Source of the DNA: Mixophyes australis
Taxonomy: Eukaryota > Chordata > Amphibia > Anura > Limnodynastidae
Direction of reading: 5' to 3'
Assembly: GCA_036250195.1 (NCBI GenBank)
Contig: JAVHZZ010000007.1
Location: 159,292,399 to 159,356,398, forward strand
DNA: 64,000 nt
Shown here in pieces: positions 49,011 through 59,904 of this stretch. Position numbers and translations under genes: made by a program. Numbering within the stretch: position 1 is the stretch's first letter; each line of letters starts with the position of its first letter. The notes below the pieces were generated by a model. That model saw nothing but the letters and a program-made list of their open reading frames with translations, ran no database searches and was not told the origin of the DNA.

Positions 49011-49318
49011 TAATACTGCGCTGCTTTGCACAGATTCTATTGGGAAGATTCATTACTTCAAGTAACAATAATTATAACAAGGGAAAAGTCTCTGGATCTC
49101 ACAGCACCGGGTGTCCCCGGCCCGTAGTATAAAGTGTTCTCGAATTACAATAAGAACAGAGGATCTAGATCTACACCCAGAACAATCCCTGATGCTGGTT
49201 TTGAATATGCCAAGTGGAGATTATATTTATGAAGGAGACTCTTAGTATCAGCAACTCATACATGTATAATTCCTGAATATTACAATGTTCAATTACATGT
49301 GACTTGCCAACCTGTAGC
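49011..49318. other. Unique spacer, no gene seen
   Basis: About 300 bases of single-copy-looking sequence with no recognised feature. Confidence 0.5.
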
Positions 49319-49608
49319 CAATACACACATACACACACAGATGTACACACACACATATACACACACACACACATACACAGATATATACACACACATATAC
49401 ACACATACACACACAGATATACACACACACATATACACACATACACACACAGATATACACACACACATATACACACATACACACACACACACACATACAC
49501 AGATATACACACAGATATACACACACAGATATACACACACACATATACACACATACACACACAGATATACACACACACATATACACACATACACACATAG
49601 ATATACAC

Positions 49609-49641
<33 letters not shown>

Positions 49642-49746
49642 GATATACACACAGATATACACACAGATATACACACACATACACACACAGATATACACAA
49701 ACACATATACACACATACACACACACACACACAGATATACACACAG

Positions 49747-49815
<69 letters not shown>

Positions 49816-49895
49816 GATATACACACACACACATACAACACACACACACACACACACACAGATATACACACACAGATATATACACACACACATAC

Positions 49896-49932
<37 letters not shown>

Positions 49933-49942
49933 ACACACATTT
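49319..49942 (+). repeat. CA-rich compound microsatellite
   Basis: About 620 bases of CA runs punctuated by ATACACA and AGATATACACA words. Three to four blocks of 40-50 bases are near-identical. All six frames stay open as Thr/His or Val/Cys repeats and are not genes. Confidence 0.97.
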
Positions 49943-50149
49943 AGTCGGTCCAGCTTATTATAAAATATATTACACTTATTCACGTCCTTTCCAACCTATC
50001 TTTGGTTTGTTTAATGATTATTTTCTGAAATGCTCCCATAGTTTGATAGTCAGATATAATTATAACTGTAATATGTATTAAGTCACCGAGAGCCCCCTCC
50101 CCATATAATGATCACTGCAATATGTATTCAAACGCTGTCCCCTTCCAAT

Positions 50150-50268
50150 ATGTAACCCCCCCATACACTGCCCCCCCTTACACTGACCCCCCCATACACT
50201 GACCCCCCCCCCCATACACTGTCCCCCCCATACACTGCCCCCCCATACACTGACCCCCCCGCATTACT
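50150..50268 (+). repeat. CCCCCCATACACTGAC repeat
   Basis: Six or seven copies of a 14-20 base unit, CATACACTG plus a variable poly-C run. It directly abuts the GC-rich candidate regulatory block that starts near 50270. Confidence 0.9.
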
Positions 50269-50269
50269 G

Positions 50270-50720
50270 TGCGCTGAGAAGTGAAATCTTCATCCCACAG
50301 GTAAATTGTAATTAGCCCCAGCAGGGGGCGGGGGGCTGTTATCTCTCCAGCAGGAGAAGGGCTGCGGCAGATAATTTATAGGATTTAATTACTCTCCATT
50401 CCGCCTGATGAGCGCTGCGTCCATCACAGCCGCATTGTGCGCTCCATCCCGGCGCTGATAACGCAGAGCCGCGGCCGCACCAGTTACACAAATGACTTTA
50501 TTGACGGCTGCAGCCGGTGATTCATTTCCCTTTCATGTATCGGGAGCGGTAATGGGATGATAAATGGCCCTTTTATTCCAGCGCACAATGGACCCTCCCA
50601 GCCCCTGGCCCCGAAATCCGTGTTAACCCTCTCTGTACTGGGACACAGCTGTAGTGTATGCGGGAGAGGGCCCCCGGGGGTCTCACTGGCACCATAGCGG
50701 ACCCTCAATCCACCTAAACA
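50270..50720. promoter_or_regulatory. Candidate conserved EN1 upstream element with CTCF core
   Basis: A sharply bounded block of about 450 bases, GC-rich with CpGs, in the middle of AT-rich repeats. It holds homeodomain-type words (GTAATTAG at 50308-50315, TTTAATTACT near 50384), TTTATAGG and ATTTATT-like Hox/Pbx words, ATGACTTTATTGACGG (about 50491-50506), and GATAAATGG (about 50559-50567). CCAGCAGGGGGCGG (50318-50331) fits the CTCF core consensus CCASYAGRKGGCRS at every position, on the plus strand. It lies about 4 kb upstream of the EN1 start codon. The composition and site density resemble vertebrate conserved non-coding elements. Conservation itself cannot be checked here. The minus-strand frame 50484-50708 shows no domain. 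Confidence 0.5.
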
Positions 50721-50789
50721 GCTCAGCTGTCATCACCCCATTCTACAGACAGATACAGAGACCAGCAGATCAATAGTTACATTGTAGCA

Positions 50790-50850
50790 CAGCATAATAC
50801 TACTACTACTACTAATAATACTACTACTACTAATAATAATAATAATAATA
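50790..50850. repeat. TAC/TAA microsatellite
   Basis: Two TAC blocks followed by about ten TAA triplets. Confidence 0.95.
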
Positions 50851-51029
50851 ATAATAACAGATACTTCGCCAGTCACCTCAATCTGCTCTTCAGCATTCAG
50901 GTTTGTGGAAGTGAATCCTTTCCCTATCTAGGGGGATCTCTGAGGAACAGAGTTATCAATGTTCAGGAGGCTGAGATATTATACAATCAATTCTCCACCG
51001 TCCATAATCAGACAAATAATCTAGAACTG

Positions 51030-51160
51030 GATACAATGTTACTCTTTGCTGGACACAATGTTACTCTTTGCTGGATACAATGTTACTCTTTGCTGGATAC
51101 TATGGTACACTTTGCTGGATACAATGTTACTCTTTGCTGGATACAATGTTACACTTTGCA
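51030..51160 (+). repeat. 22-bp minisatellite
   Basis: Six copies of CTGGATACAATGTTACTCTTTG with single-base variants (GGACACAAT, GATACTATGGTACAC). Confidence 0.95.
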
Positions 51161-52077
51161 GTCATCCAACAAGAATCACTCCGAGGGGAGAGACGCTCAG
51201 TTATCCGGGAGGTCACATAAGGCCCCAGAGTAACCGTCTATAAGGAAAACACTGGACAAGAGCAATGTTCATGGGGGATACTGAGAATTAATACAAAGGT
51301 GCCCAAAAATAACCTTCCGCCTGTCTGTAAAGAACCTGGGGATACAGGAGGATATTCTTCAGAGAGGTTAAAATGAAAAACTAACTCATAACAATAGAGC
51401 CAAATCCCAACCGATATGCACAGCGATGAGAGTGCTGCCATTTGGGGAATCTTGGAGGCATCAGGACGTCTCGTTATTGAGGGGACTGTTCTGGGTTGTT
51501 AACAATCAGATACATTTTAGGAACATTCCTTATACAGTTTGATGAGCGGAAGAGCTAAAAGTTGTTGTTGAAAACTACACTTTAAGAAGCTGAAACAAAT
51601 CACACAGTAATTTCTTATGTTCAAAAACCAATTTGTAAATAAATTTATCAGTGTGAACTGGGAATAAAATATTTACAAATCAATATAACAAATGTGATTG
51701 GTCCAATATTTTGAATAATTAAGCAAATTAATCTGTGGGATAATTGGTCATCTGTAATGACCAGAATGTGTCTCTCACAGGACAATGATCTAAACACTCC
51801 AGAAATGGAGGAGAAATGTTACATGCTAAACATATTCTGCAAATGATATAATATACCTGTTGCGTGTGCATCTGTATGTAGCTGGGTGTTTATGGCTCTG
51901 TATCTCTGCATCTCTCCGGGGTCCTAAGGAAACGAGACCCTTAATCCCAGCATATGTCTGAACCATAAACCCAATTTACTCTACAAAACCATCTAAAGTC
52001 CTAACAGATAAGAATTTACCTCAATTCCTACAAACATGAGAAAACCCCAAAGCAGCGTAAACTGTACAAGCGTAAGG
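51161..52077. other. Unique sequence, no gene seen
   Basis: Single-copy-looking DNA. Short frames at 51238-51441 and around 51000-51240 have no domain. Confidence 0.5.
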
Positions 52078-52525
52078 GGCTGCCTGGGCTGGGGGGCAGG
52101 TGGTCTGCCTGGGCTGGGGGTCAGGGGGGGCTGCCTGGGCTGGGGGGCAGGGGGGGCTGCCTGGGCTGGGGGGCAGGGGGTCTGCCTGGGCTGGGGGGCA
52201 GGGGGGGCTGCCTGGGCTGGGGGGCAGGGGGTCTGCCTGGGCTGGGGGGCAGGGGGGGCTGCCTGGGCTGGGAGGCAGGGGGTCTGCCTGGGCTGGGGGG
52301 CAGGGGGGGCTGCCTGGGCTGGGGGGCAGGGGGTCTGCCTGGGCTGGGGGGCAGGGGGGCTGCCTGGGCTGGGGGGCAGGGGGGGGCTGCCTGGGCTGGG
52401 GGGCAGGGGGTCTGCCTGGGCTGGGGGGCAGGGGGGGCTGCCTGGGCTGGGAGGCAGGGGGTCTGCCTGGGCTGGGGGGCAGGGGGGCTGCCTGGGCTGG
52501 GGGGCAGGGGGGGCTACCTTGGGCT
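52078..52525 (+). repeat. G-rich 26-bp minisatellite
   Basis: About 17 copies of CTGCCTGGGCTGGGGGGCAG followed by a G run and TCT or CT. Units alternate between two variants (ending GGGGTCT or GGGGGGCT), implying amplification as a dimer. Each unit contains several G runs of three or more, so quadruplex formation on the plus strand is very likely. Glycine-rich and proline-rich frames here are artefacts. Confidence 0.95.
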
Positions 52526-54164
52526 GAGTCACTGGGCTACCTGCATTTTTTTCCTTTAAAATGTTCCTAATAGGCTGCTTAGACAGGTCTCGCCCCCGAC
52601 AAGTGGTTCTGTCCAAACACAGGTTTACGTTACCCTTCATTCTGCAAAACCAAACACAGCAGGGGCCCCCACAGACTGTTTGTCCCCAGGCCACAAAACG
52701 AGGGGTGGGAGACACTGCGTGGACCAACAGAGAGCTGATGGCTTCCTATTGGTCTACGCAGTCAGATGCGCGAGCATTGTGCGCAGTAAAGACTATTGCT
52801 GACCAAAATGAGACATAAACAATCAGTAGGAACAGGGAACACAGAGAACCCATCAGACAACGAGACGACTTTAAGGCCAGAAATCTGCTGCTGTCTGTTG
52901 GGTTATTTCCAGAGAATCTGCTCCTATAGTCATCAATGGGAAATATCTACAGAGTTCCTGGACACAGTGCATGGCTGTAGTGCTCCATGTAATGTTAAGG
53001 AATCTGTTTCATAGTGATTGCATTTGTCCCTGCAGAAAGTGAACCCAGGAGCTGACAATCATGTTAGATTTTCAAGCGTCACTTTTTTCTAAAGTGATAC
53101 TAAACTCCAGATACACAGATATTTGTCCCACATACTCATATTAAGGGAGATATATACAATAGATCTATAGTATATGATCAGTATATACTCTTGTTCTTCT
53201 CTTCAGCTCATGACATCTAGAAAGAGCCCCCCCCCCCCTCTATATATCTGTTCCAATGACCCCCTCCCTACTGCACTGTGTTGTAGAATTACACTACTTT
53301 AATCGCTTGGTTTATCCCCATATTGTAATTAAAGTGGTTGTCCAGTTGTGGAAGCCCCCCCCCCCCCATTGTTACCCCCCCATGTAGCTCCCAGAACCCC
53401 AATTCCCACCCAGAGCTATATCACATTCCTCTAATATAGAGGTCGGGATGGATGCAGGTAACAGGGGGATCCTGGGAGGGTCTTTTCCCTTATTGCTAGT
53501 GGGGGACAGGGGGTGATAGATCCGAAAGTGGAGAAACCCTTTAGGCAGCTCAGTGGGGGGTCCATGGCCGTGTGTAGTGTGTAATGTCTCTACTGTCAGG
53601 TTTAATATTTCAGTTACAGAATTTTCAGATGTCTGTAGGGAGCATCAGCATTTATACTTCCTCAGAATAGGAGGAAAAAGCTTTGCTCCCCTTCTGAGTT
53701 TTGGGGACATCTCCTAGTTTGCCCTTATCCTCCTGAAGTTCAGGCCAGACACAATTCTGATTTTGTGGTCTTGCAATAAGCACAAGAAATGCACCTATGA
53801 AAATTGTTCATACAAAATGTTTGTAAATCTACAAAGCTGCCACATTTGAAGGAAACGGCGCCATCTTGAAGCAAACAGGAAACGCAAAGTGAGAACGTAG
53901 CAATGGCATAAAATACACAAAACCGCTTTGATGCTGCACTGACCCCTACTGACTCAGATCAGCTCAATCTTCTCATTAACCCTTGCTGGCTGCTCGCAAA
54001 TAACAAGACCTAATATTGTGCAGTAGAGACGGAGAGAGCAAGAATAACTCCAGACAGCAGAAACATGTTCCTACAGACACGTGAGCGACAAACAGGAGAG
54101 CGTGGAAAGGAAAATCTGATGTAGCAAATATTACTGCTAACCAGGCAGATCACATATTACCTTT
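52526..54164. other. Unique sequence, no gene seen
   Basis: Begins with a GC-richer part (52560-52810) that includes GGCTTCCTATTGGTC, an inverted CCAAT box, then turns ordinary with poly-C runs near 53228 and 53357. Frames at 52561-52818 and 52796-53014 overlap without domains. A promoter for an unseen transcript in 52650-52800 is possible but unsupported. Confidence 0.45.
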
Positions 54165-57100
54165 ATTTGTGAAGAAGAGGTCTAAGCATGTAAACAAGAG
54201 GTCTAAATATATAGAGAAGATGTCTAAACATGTGAAGGAAAGTTCTGAGTATGTAAAGTACAGGTCTATACATGTAAAGAAGAGTTCTAAGCATGTAAAT
54301 AGAGGTGTATTCATGTAAAAAAAATATAAACATGTGAAGAAAAGTTCTATACATGTAAGGAAAGTGGCTAACAAGAGTTATAAGCATGTAAAGAAGAGGT
54401 GTAAGCATGTGAAGAAGACTATACATGCAAATAAGAGTTGTTACTATGTTAGGAAGATGTGAAGTTGGGAAGAAAACTAAACATTTAAAGAAGAATTCTT
54501 AGCATGTAAAAAATAGTTGTAAGCATGTAAAGATGAATAAATATGTAAAGAAGAGTTCCTAGCTTGTAAATAAGCGTTATAAGCATGTAAAGAAGAGGTG
54601 TAAGCATTTAAAGATGAGTTAACATGTAAAGAAGAGTTATAAGCATGTAAAGAGGAAGTGTAAGCATGTAAAGAAGACTAAAATGTAAAGAAGTGGCTTT
54701 AGTATGTAAAGAAGTGTTCCAAACACGTAAAGAAGAGGTGTAAGCATGTAAACAAGACTAAACATGTAAATGAGAATTCTTAACAAGCACAGAAGCGTTC
54801 TTCGCATGTAAAGAAGAGGTGTAAGCATGTAAAGAAGGCTAAATGTGTAAAGAAGACTTCTTAGCATTTATCAAAGAATTATAAGCATGTAAAGAAGAGG
54901 TGTAACCATGTGAAGAAGACTAGGTATGTAAAGAAAACATGTAAACATGTGAAAAAGACTAAACATGTAAATGAGCGTTCTTACATTGTACAGAAGTGTT
55001 ATTAGCATGTAAAAAAGATGTGAAGATTGTGAAGAATACTAAACATGCAATGAAGAGTTTTATGAATGCAAAGAAGAGGTGTAAGCATGTAAATATGACT
55101 AAACATGTGAAGAAGAGTACTTAGCATGTAAAGGAGAGGTGTAAGTATGTGAAGAAGACTAAACATGAAAATAAGATTACTTAGCATGTAAAAAAGAGTT
55201 CAAAGCATGTAATTAAGAGGTGTAAGCATGTGAAAAAGACAAAACATGTAAAGAAGTGTTCTTAGTATGTAAAGAAGCATTCTAAGCATGTTAGGAAGAT
55301 GTGTAAACATGTGAAGAAGTCTAAACATATAAAGAAGAGTTCTTAAGATGGAAAGAAGAGTTCTAAGTATATAATGGAAAAAGGTCTAAGCATGTCAAGA
55401 AAACTAAGCATGTAAAGAAGAGTTGTTAGCATGTAAAGGAGCCTAAGTATGTAAGAAAAATGTGTAAAAATGTGAAGAAGACTAAACATGTAAAGAAGAG
55501 TTCTTGGCATGTAAAGAAGAGGTGTAAGCATGTAAAGAAAACTAAGCATGTAAAGAAGAGTTGTTAGCATGTAAAGAAGCATTCTAAGCATGTAAGAAAA
55601 AGGAGTAAACATATGAAGAAAACTAATCATGTAAAGAAGAGTTCTTAGCATGTAAAAAAGACTCCTAAGAATGTAAGGAAGAGGTGTAAGCATAATAAGA
55701 AGACTAATCCTGTAAAGAAGAGTTGTTAGCATGTAAAGAAGAGTTCTTAGCATGTATAGACTAAGCATGTAAAGAACATGGGTAAGTAATTGAAAAAGAT
55801 TAAACATGTACAGAAGAATTGTTAGCATGTAAAGAAGCATTCTAAGCATGTAAGGAAGAGATGTAAACATGTGAACAAGACTAAACATGCAAAGAAGAGT
55901 TCACAGCATGTAACAACAAGTTCTTAGCATGTACAGAAGAGGTGTAGAGATCTTACCATATAATGATAATTTTTAGCATGTAAAGAAGAGGTGTAAGCAT
56001 GTGAAGGAGACCAATCATGTAATGAAGAGTTCTTAGCATGCAACAATGAGTTCTTAGCATGTAAAGAAAAGTTATAAGCATCTGAAGAAGACTAAACATG
56101 TAACGAAAAGTTCTTAGAATGTAATGAAGAGTTCTTAGAATGTAGAAAAGAGGTGTAAGCATGTGAAGACTAAGCTTGTAAGGAAGAGGTGTAAGCATAT
56201 GAAGAGCTCTAAGCATGCAAATAAGAGGGCATGTAAAGAACCATTCTAAGCATGTAAGCAAGAGGTGAAACCATGCAAAGAAGACTAAACATGTAAAAAA
56301 TAGTTCTTAGGATGTAAAGAAGAGGTGTAAACATGTGAGAACTAAGCTTGTAAGGAAGAGGTGTAAGCATTTGAAGAAGATTAAACATGTAAAGAAGCAT
56401 TTTAAGTATGTAAGGAAGAGATGTAAACATGTGAAGAAGACTAAACATGTAAATTAGAGTTCTTAGCAGGTAATGACAAGTTCTTAACAAGTAAAGAAGA
56501 AGTGTAAGCATGTGAAAATGACTAAACATGTAAAGAAGATTTCTTAAGATGTAAAGAAGAGATATTAGCATGTAATGAAGATTTCTAAGCATGTAATTAA
56601 GAGGCGTAAGCATTTTAAGAAGACTAATCATGTAGAGTTCTTAGCATGTATTTAAGAGTTCTTAACATGTAAGGAAGAGGTGTAATAATGTGAAGAAGAA
56701 TAAACATGTAAACAAGAGTTTCAGCATATAAAAAAGACTAAACATGTAAAGAAGAGGTGTAAGCTTGTGAAGAAAACTAAGCATGTAAAGAAGCATTCTA
56801 AGCATGTAATAAAGTGATGTAAGCATGTAAAGAAAACTATACATGTAAAGAAGAGTTGTTTGTCATGTAAAGAAGAGATGTAAGCATGTGCGGAAGATGA
56901 AACATTTAAATAAGAGTTTTCAGCATGTATGGAAGCGTTAATGTATAGAAGAGGTGAAGCTTGTGAAGTATATTAAACATATAATGAAGATTCCTTAGCA
57001 TGTAAAGAAGAGTTATAAGTATATAAAAAAAGAGGTGTATGCATGTAAAGAAAACTAAACATTAAATAAGAGTTCTTAGCAAGTAATTTAGAGGTGTAAG

Positions 57101-58870
57101 CATGTGAAAAAGACTAAACATGCAAAGAAGAGTTCTTAGCATGAAACAAATAGCTCCAAGCATGTAAAGAAAATGTGTAAGCATGTGGAGAAGGCTAAAC
57201 ATGTAAATAAAAGTTGTTAGCAGGTAAATAAGAAATCTAAGCATGTAAAGAAGAATTCTTATCATGTAAAGGAGACTGAACCTGTAATGAAGAGATTTTA
57301 GCATTTAAAGAAGAGTTCTAGGCATGTAATGAATAAGTGTAAGCATGTGAAGAAAACTAATCATGTAAAGAAGAGTTCTTATAATTTAAAGAAGAGTTAT
57401 AAGCATGTAAGGAAGAGGTATAAGCATGTAAAGAAGAAGTGTAAGTACGTGAACAAGACAAACATGTAAAGAAGAGTTCTATGCATGTAAGGAAGAGGTG
57501 TAAACATGTGAAGAAAACTAATCATGTAAAGAAGAGTTCTTATAATTTAAAGAAGAGTTCTAAGCACGTAAGGAAGAGGTATAAGCATGTAAAGAAGAAG
57601 TGTAAGTACGTGAACAAGACAAAACATGTAAAGAAGAGTTCTTAGCATGTAAAGAAGCATTCTATGCATGTAAGGAAGAGGTGTAACCATGTGAATAAGA
57701 CTAAACATGTAATGAAGAGTTCTTAGCATGTAAAAATTAGTTATAAGCATCAGAGAGGAGATGTAAGCTTGTGAAGAAAACTAAACATGTAAAGAAGAGT
57801 TGTTAGCATGTAAATAAGCATTCTAAGCATGTAAGGAAGAGGTATAAACATTTGAAGAAGACTTAACATGTAAAGAAGAGTCCTTAACATGTAAAGAAGC
57901 ATTCTATGCATGTAAGGAGGAGGTGTAAACATGTGAAGAAGACTAAACATGTAATGAAGAGTTATTTGGATGCAAAGAAGAGTTCTAAGCATGTAATGAA
58001 GAGGTGTAAGCATGTGAAGAAGACTAAACATGTTAAGAACATTTCTCACCAAGCAAAGATGAGTTATTAGCATCTAAAGAGGTGTTCTAAGAATGTAAGA
58101 ATAGGTGTAAGAATGTGAAAAATACAAAACATGTAAAGAAGAATTCTTAGCATGTAAAAGATAGTCAACATGTAAGGAAGAGTTATTAGCATGTAATGAA
58201 GAGATCTTAGCATTTAAAGAAGAGTTATTATCATGTAATGAAGTGGTGTAAGTATGTGAAAAAACTAAACATGTAAATAATTCTTAGCATGTAAAGGAGA
58301 CTGAACATGTAAGGAAGAGTTCTTAGCATGTAATGAAGAATTCTAATCATGTGATGAAGTAGTGCAAGCATGTGAAGAAAACTAAACATGTAAAGAAGAG
58401 TTGTTAGCATCTAAAGAGAAGTTCTAAGAATGTAAGAAAAGGTGTAAGCATATGAAGACTAAGCATGTAAAGAAGAGATCTTAGGACATAAAGACGAGGT
58501 CTTAGCATGTAAAGAAGATTTCTAGGCAAGTAATGAAGAGGTGTAAGTATGTGAAGACTAAGCATTTAAATAAGAGGTGAAAGCACGTGAAGAAAAGTAA
58601 TCATGTAAAGAAGAGTTCTTAGCAAGTGAAGAAGAGGTGCAAGTATCTAAAGAAAAGATGTTATCATGTAAAGAAGCATCCTAATCTTGTATGGAAGTGG
58701 TGTAAGTATGTGAAGAGGAATAAACATGTAAAGAGGTGTTCTAAGCATGTAAGGAAGAGATGTAAACCTGTGAAGAAGACTAAACATGTAAAGAAGAGTT
58801 CTTTGCATGTAATGACAAGTTCTTAGCATGTTAAGGATGTGAGGAGGAGGTCTGAGCACTTGAAGAAAGA
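54165..58870 (+). repeat. Satellite with 60-bp higher-order unit (21+21+18)
   Basis: About 4.7 kb, roughly 78 higher-order units. Each is three related subunits: CATGTAAAGAAGAGTTCTTAG (21), CATGTAAAGAAGAGGTGTAAG (21) and CATGTGAAGAAGACTAAA (18). Divergence is considerable, with many single substitutions and subunit losses, so it is older than the 36- and 38-bp arrays. The plus strand is strongly purine-rich. The 60-base period explains the 20-residue Leu/Met/Tyr/Thr repeats of the minus-strand frames, which I do not regard as proteins. Confidence 0.93.
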
Positions 58871-59026
58871 CTGTGTGTTACAAACATAAGGAACTTTTCC
58901 AATGCTTTAGTCTCTTCTTTACATGTTCTTCATGTGCTTACAGCATTCACAGTCATGTTTTTTTGCAACTCTCTGACCAGAGATCTCAGAAACCTCAGAA
59001 TTTATATACAACCCAGGAAACTGACC

Positions 59027-59208
59027 CCCGGGTTCAGGGCCGTAACTAGGGCTATGCGACAGGGGCGACCGCCCAGGGCGCAGCACTGAAGGGGGGCGCA
59101 ATTTAGGAATATTTTAGGTTAATTTGGTTAAAATTGAGGGCTAGGGGGGCGGCATTTGTCTTTCTCGCCCAGGGCACTAGAATTCTAAGTTACGGCTCTG
59201 CCCGGGTC
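59027..59208. mobile_element. Short hAT-type MITE, 166 bp
   Basis: The element (59035-59200) has 13-bp terminal inverted repeats, CAGGGCCGTAACT at the left and AGTTACGGCTCTG at the right (one mismatch). It is flanked by CCCGGGTT (59027-59034) and CCCGGGTC (59201-59208), an 8-bp duplication with one difference. The interior includes two GGGGGGCG words and a CGCCCAGGGC word repeated in direct orientation. Termini and duplication length fit the hAT superfamily. No coding capacity. Confidence 0.8.
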
Positions 59209-59683
59209 CAGCCAGTCCTTAATTTGCGGATTCCAAAGGGAATAAAGCCAGAACCTCGCTGTTCCAGATGTAGATTAATGCGGCTCGCAGCTACTTTGTA
59301 AACTTCCCATGTTAAATATTTGGTAAACTTTTGGCAAATTGGCACAAGATGTATGAATGTATCTTCTGAATGATTAATGGGGTGTAAACTGCGGAGACAA
59401 AGTATCGAGGGACATTCTGTATCACACAGGTGTTGATACTGATGTCTGTACTGTAAGATATTAGTTTCTAACATTAACCAAGGAAACATCAGCAGGGGAA
59501 GTGCTAATTATTTTTTATTGAGGGGTTAATATTAGTATAGAGAATTAGTGAGTTGTTACTTATTTGTATAGACTGGAAGGTTCTAGATCACTTATCAGCG
59601 ACTTACACTCATCTTGGTGACTTTACATTTATTTGAAATAATTAACACTGTGTGGGTTGTTAACAATTCCCTTGTGCAAATCT
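59209..59683. other. Unique sequence, no gene seen
   Basis: Ordinary single-copy-looking DNA. The minus-strand frame 59190-59489 overlaps the MITE end and shows no domain. Confidence 0.5.
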
Positions 59684-59904
59684 GGGGCCTGATTCATTAA
59701 GGATCTTAACTTGAGAAACTTCTTATTTCAGTCTCCTGGTAAAAAAAAATGTTACAATGCAAGGGGTGCAAATTAGTTTTCTGTTTTGCACATAAGTTAA
59801 ATACTGACTGTTATTTCATGTAGCGCACAAATACTTGATAGCTTATTTGCACACTGAAATTTAAAGTTGATATTTGTGTGCTACGTCAAAAAAACAGTGT
59901 TTGT
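59684..59904. mobile_element. Truncated palindromic MITE
   Basis: Starts GGGGCCTGATTCATTAAGGA, a sequence I recognise as the end of an abundant palindromic frog MITE. The centre is preserved as an inverted repeat: the arm at 59807-59833 (ACTGTTATTTCATGTAGCGC...) pairs with 59871-59898 (...GTGCTACGTCAAAAAAACAGT). The outer right half is missing, and the 69-bp array begins there. Family recall is from memory, and the palindrome is visible directly. Confidence 0.6.

Noticed and set aside
49171..50081. Overlapping open frames of up to 270 codons on both strands (Val/Cys and Thr/His repeats)
   Set aside because: They are translations of a CA-rich microsatellite that lacks stop codons in all frames.
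51993..52727. Proline-rich 244-codon frame on the minus strand and glycine-rich frames on the plus strand
   Set aside because: They arise from the G-rich 26-bp minisatellite. No family resemblance in the short non-repeat ends.
52740..52754. Shared 15-mer with the EN1 promoter (GACCAATAGGAAGCC, inverted) suggesting a second related promoter
   Set aside because: A few chance 15-base matches are expected in 64 kb compared with itself, and nothing else nearby supports a promoter.
54150..58859. Series of Leu/Met/Tyr-rich minus-strand frames resembling membrane proteins
   Set aside because: They are a 20-residue periodic translation of the 60-bp satellite, with frequent stops, and are not a gene.
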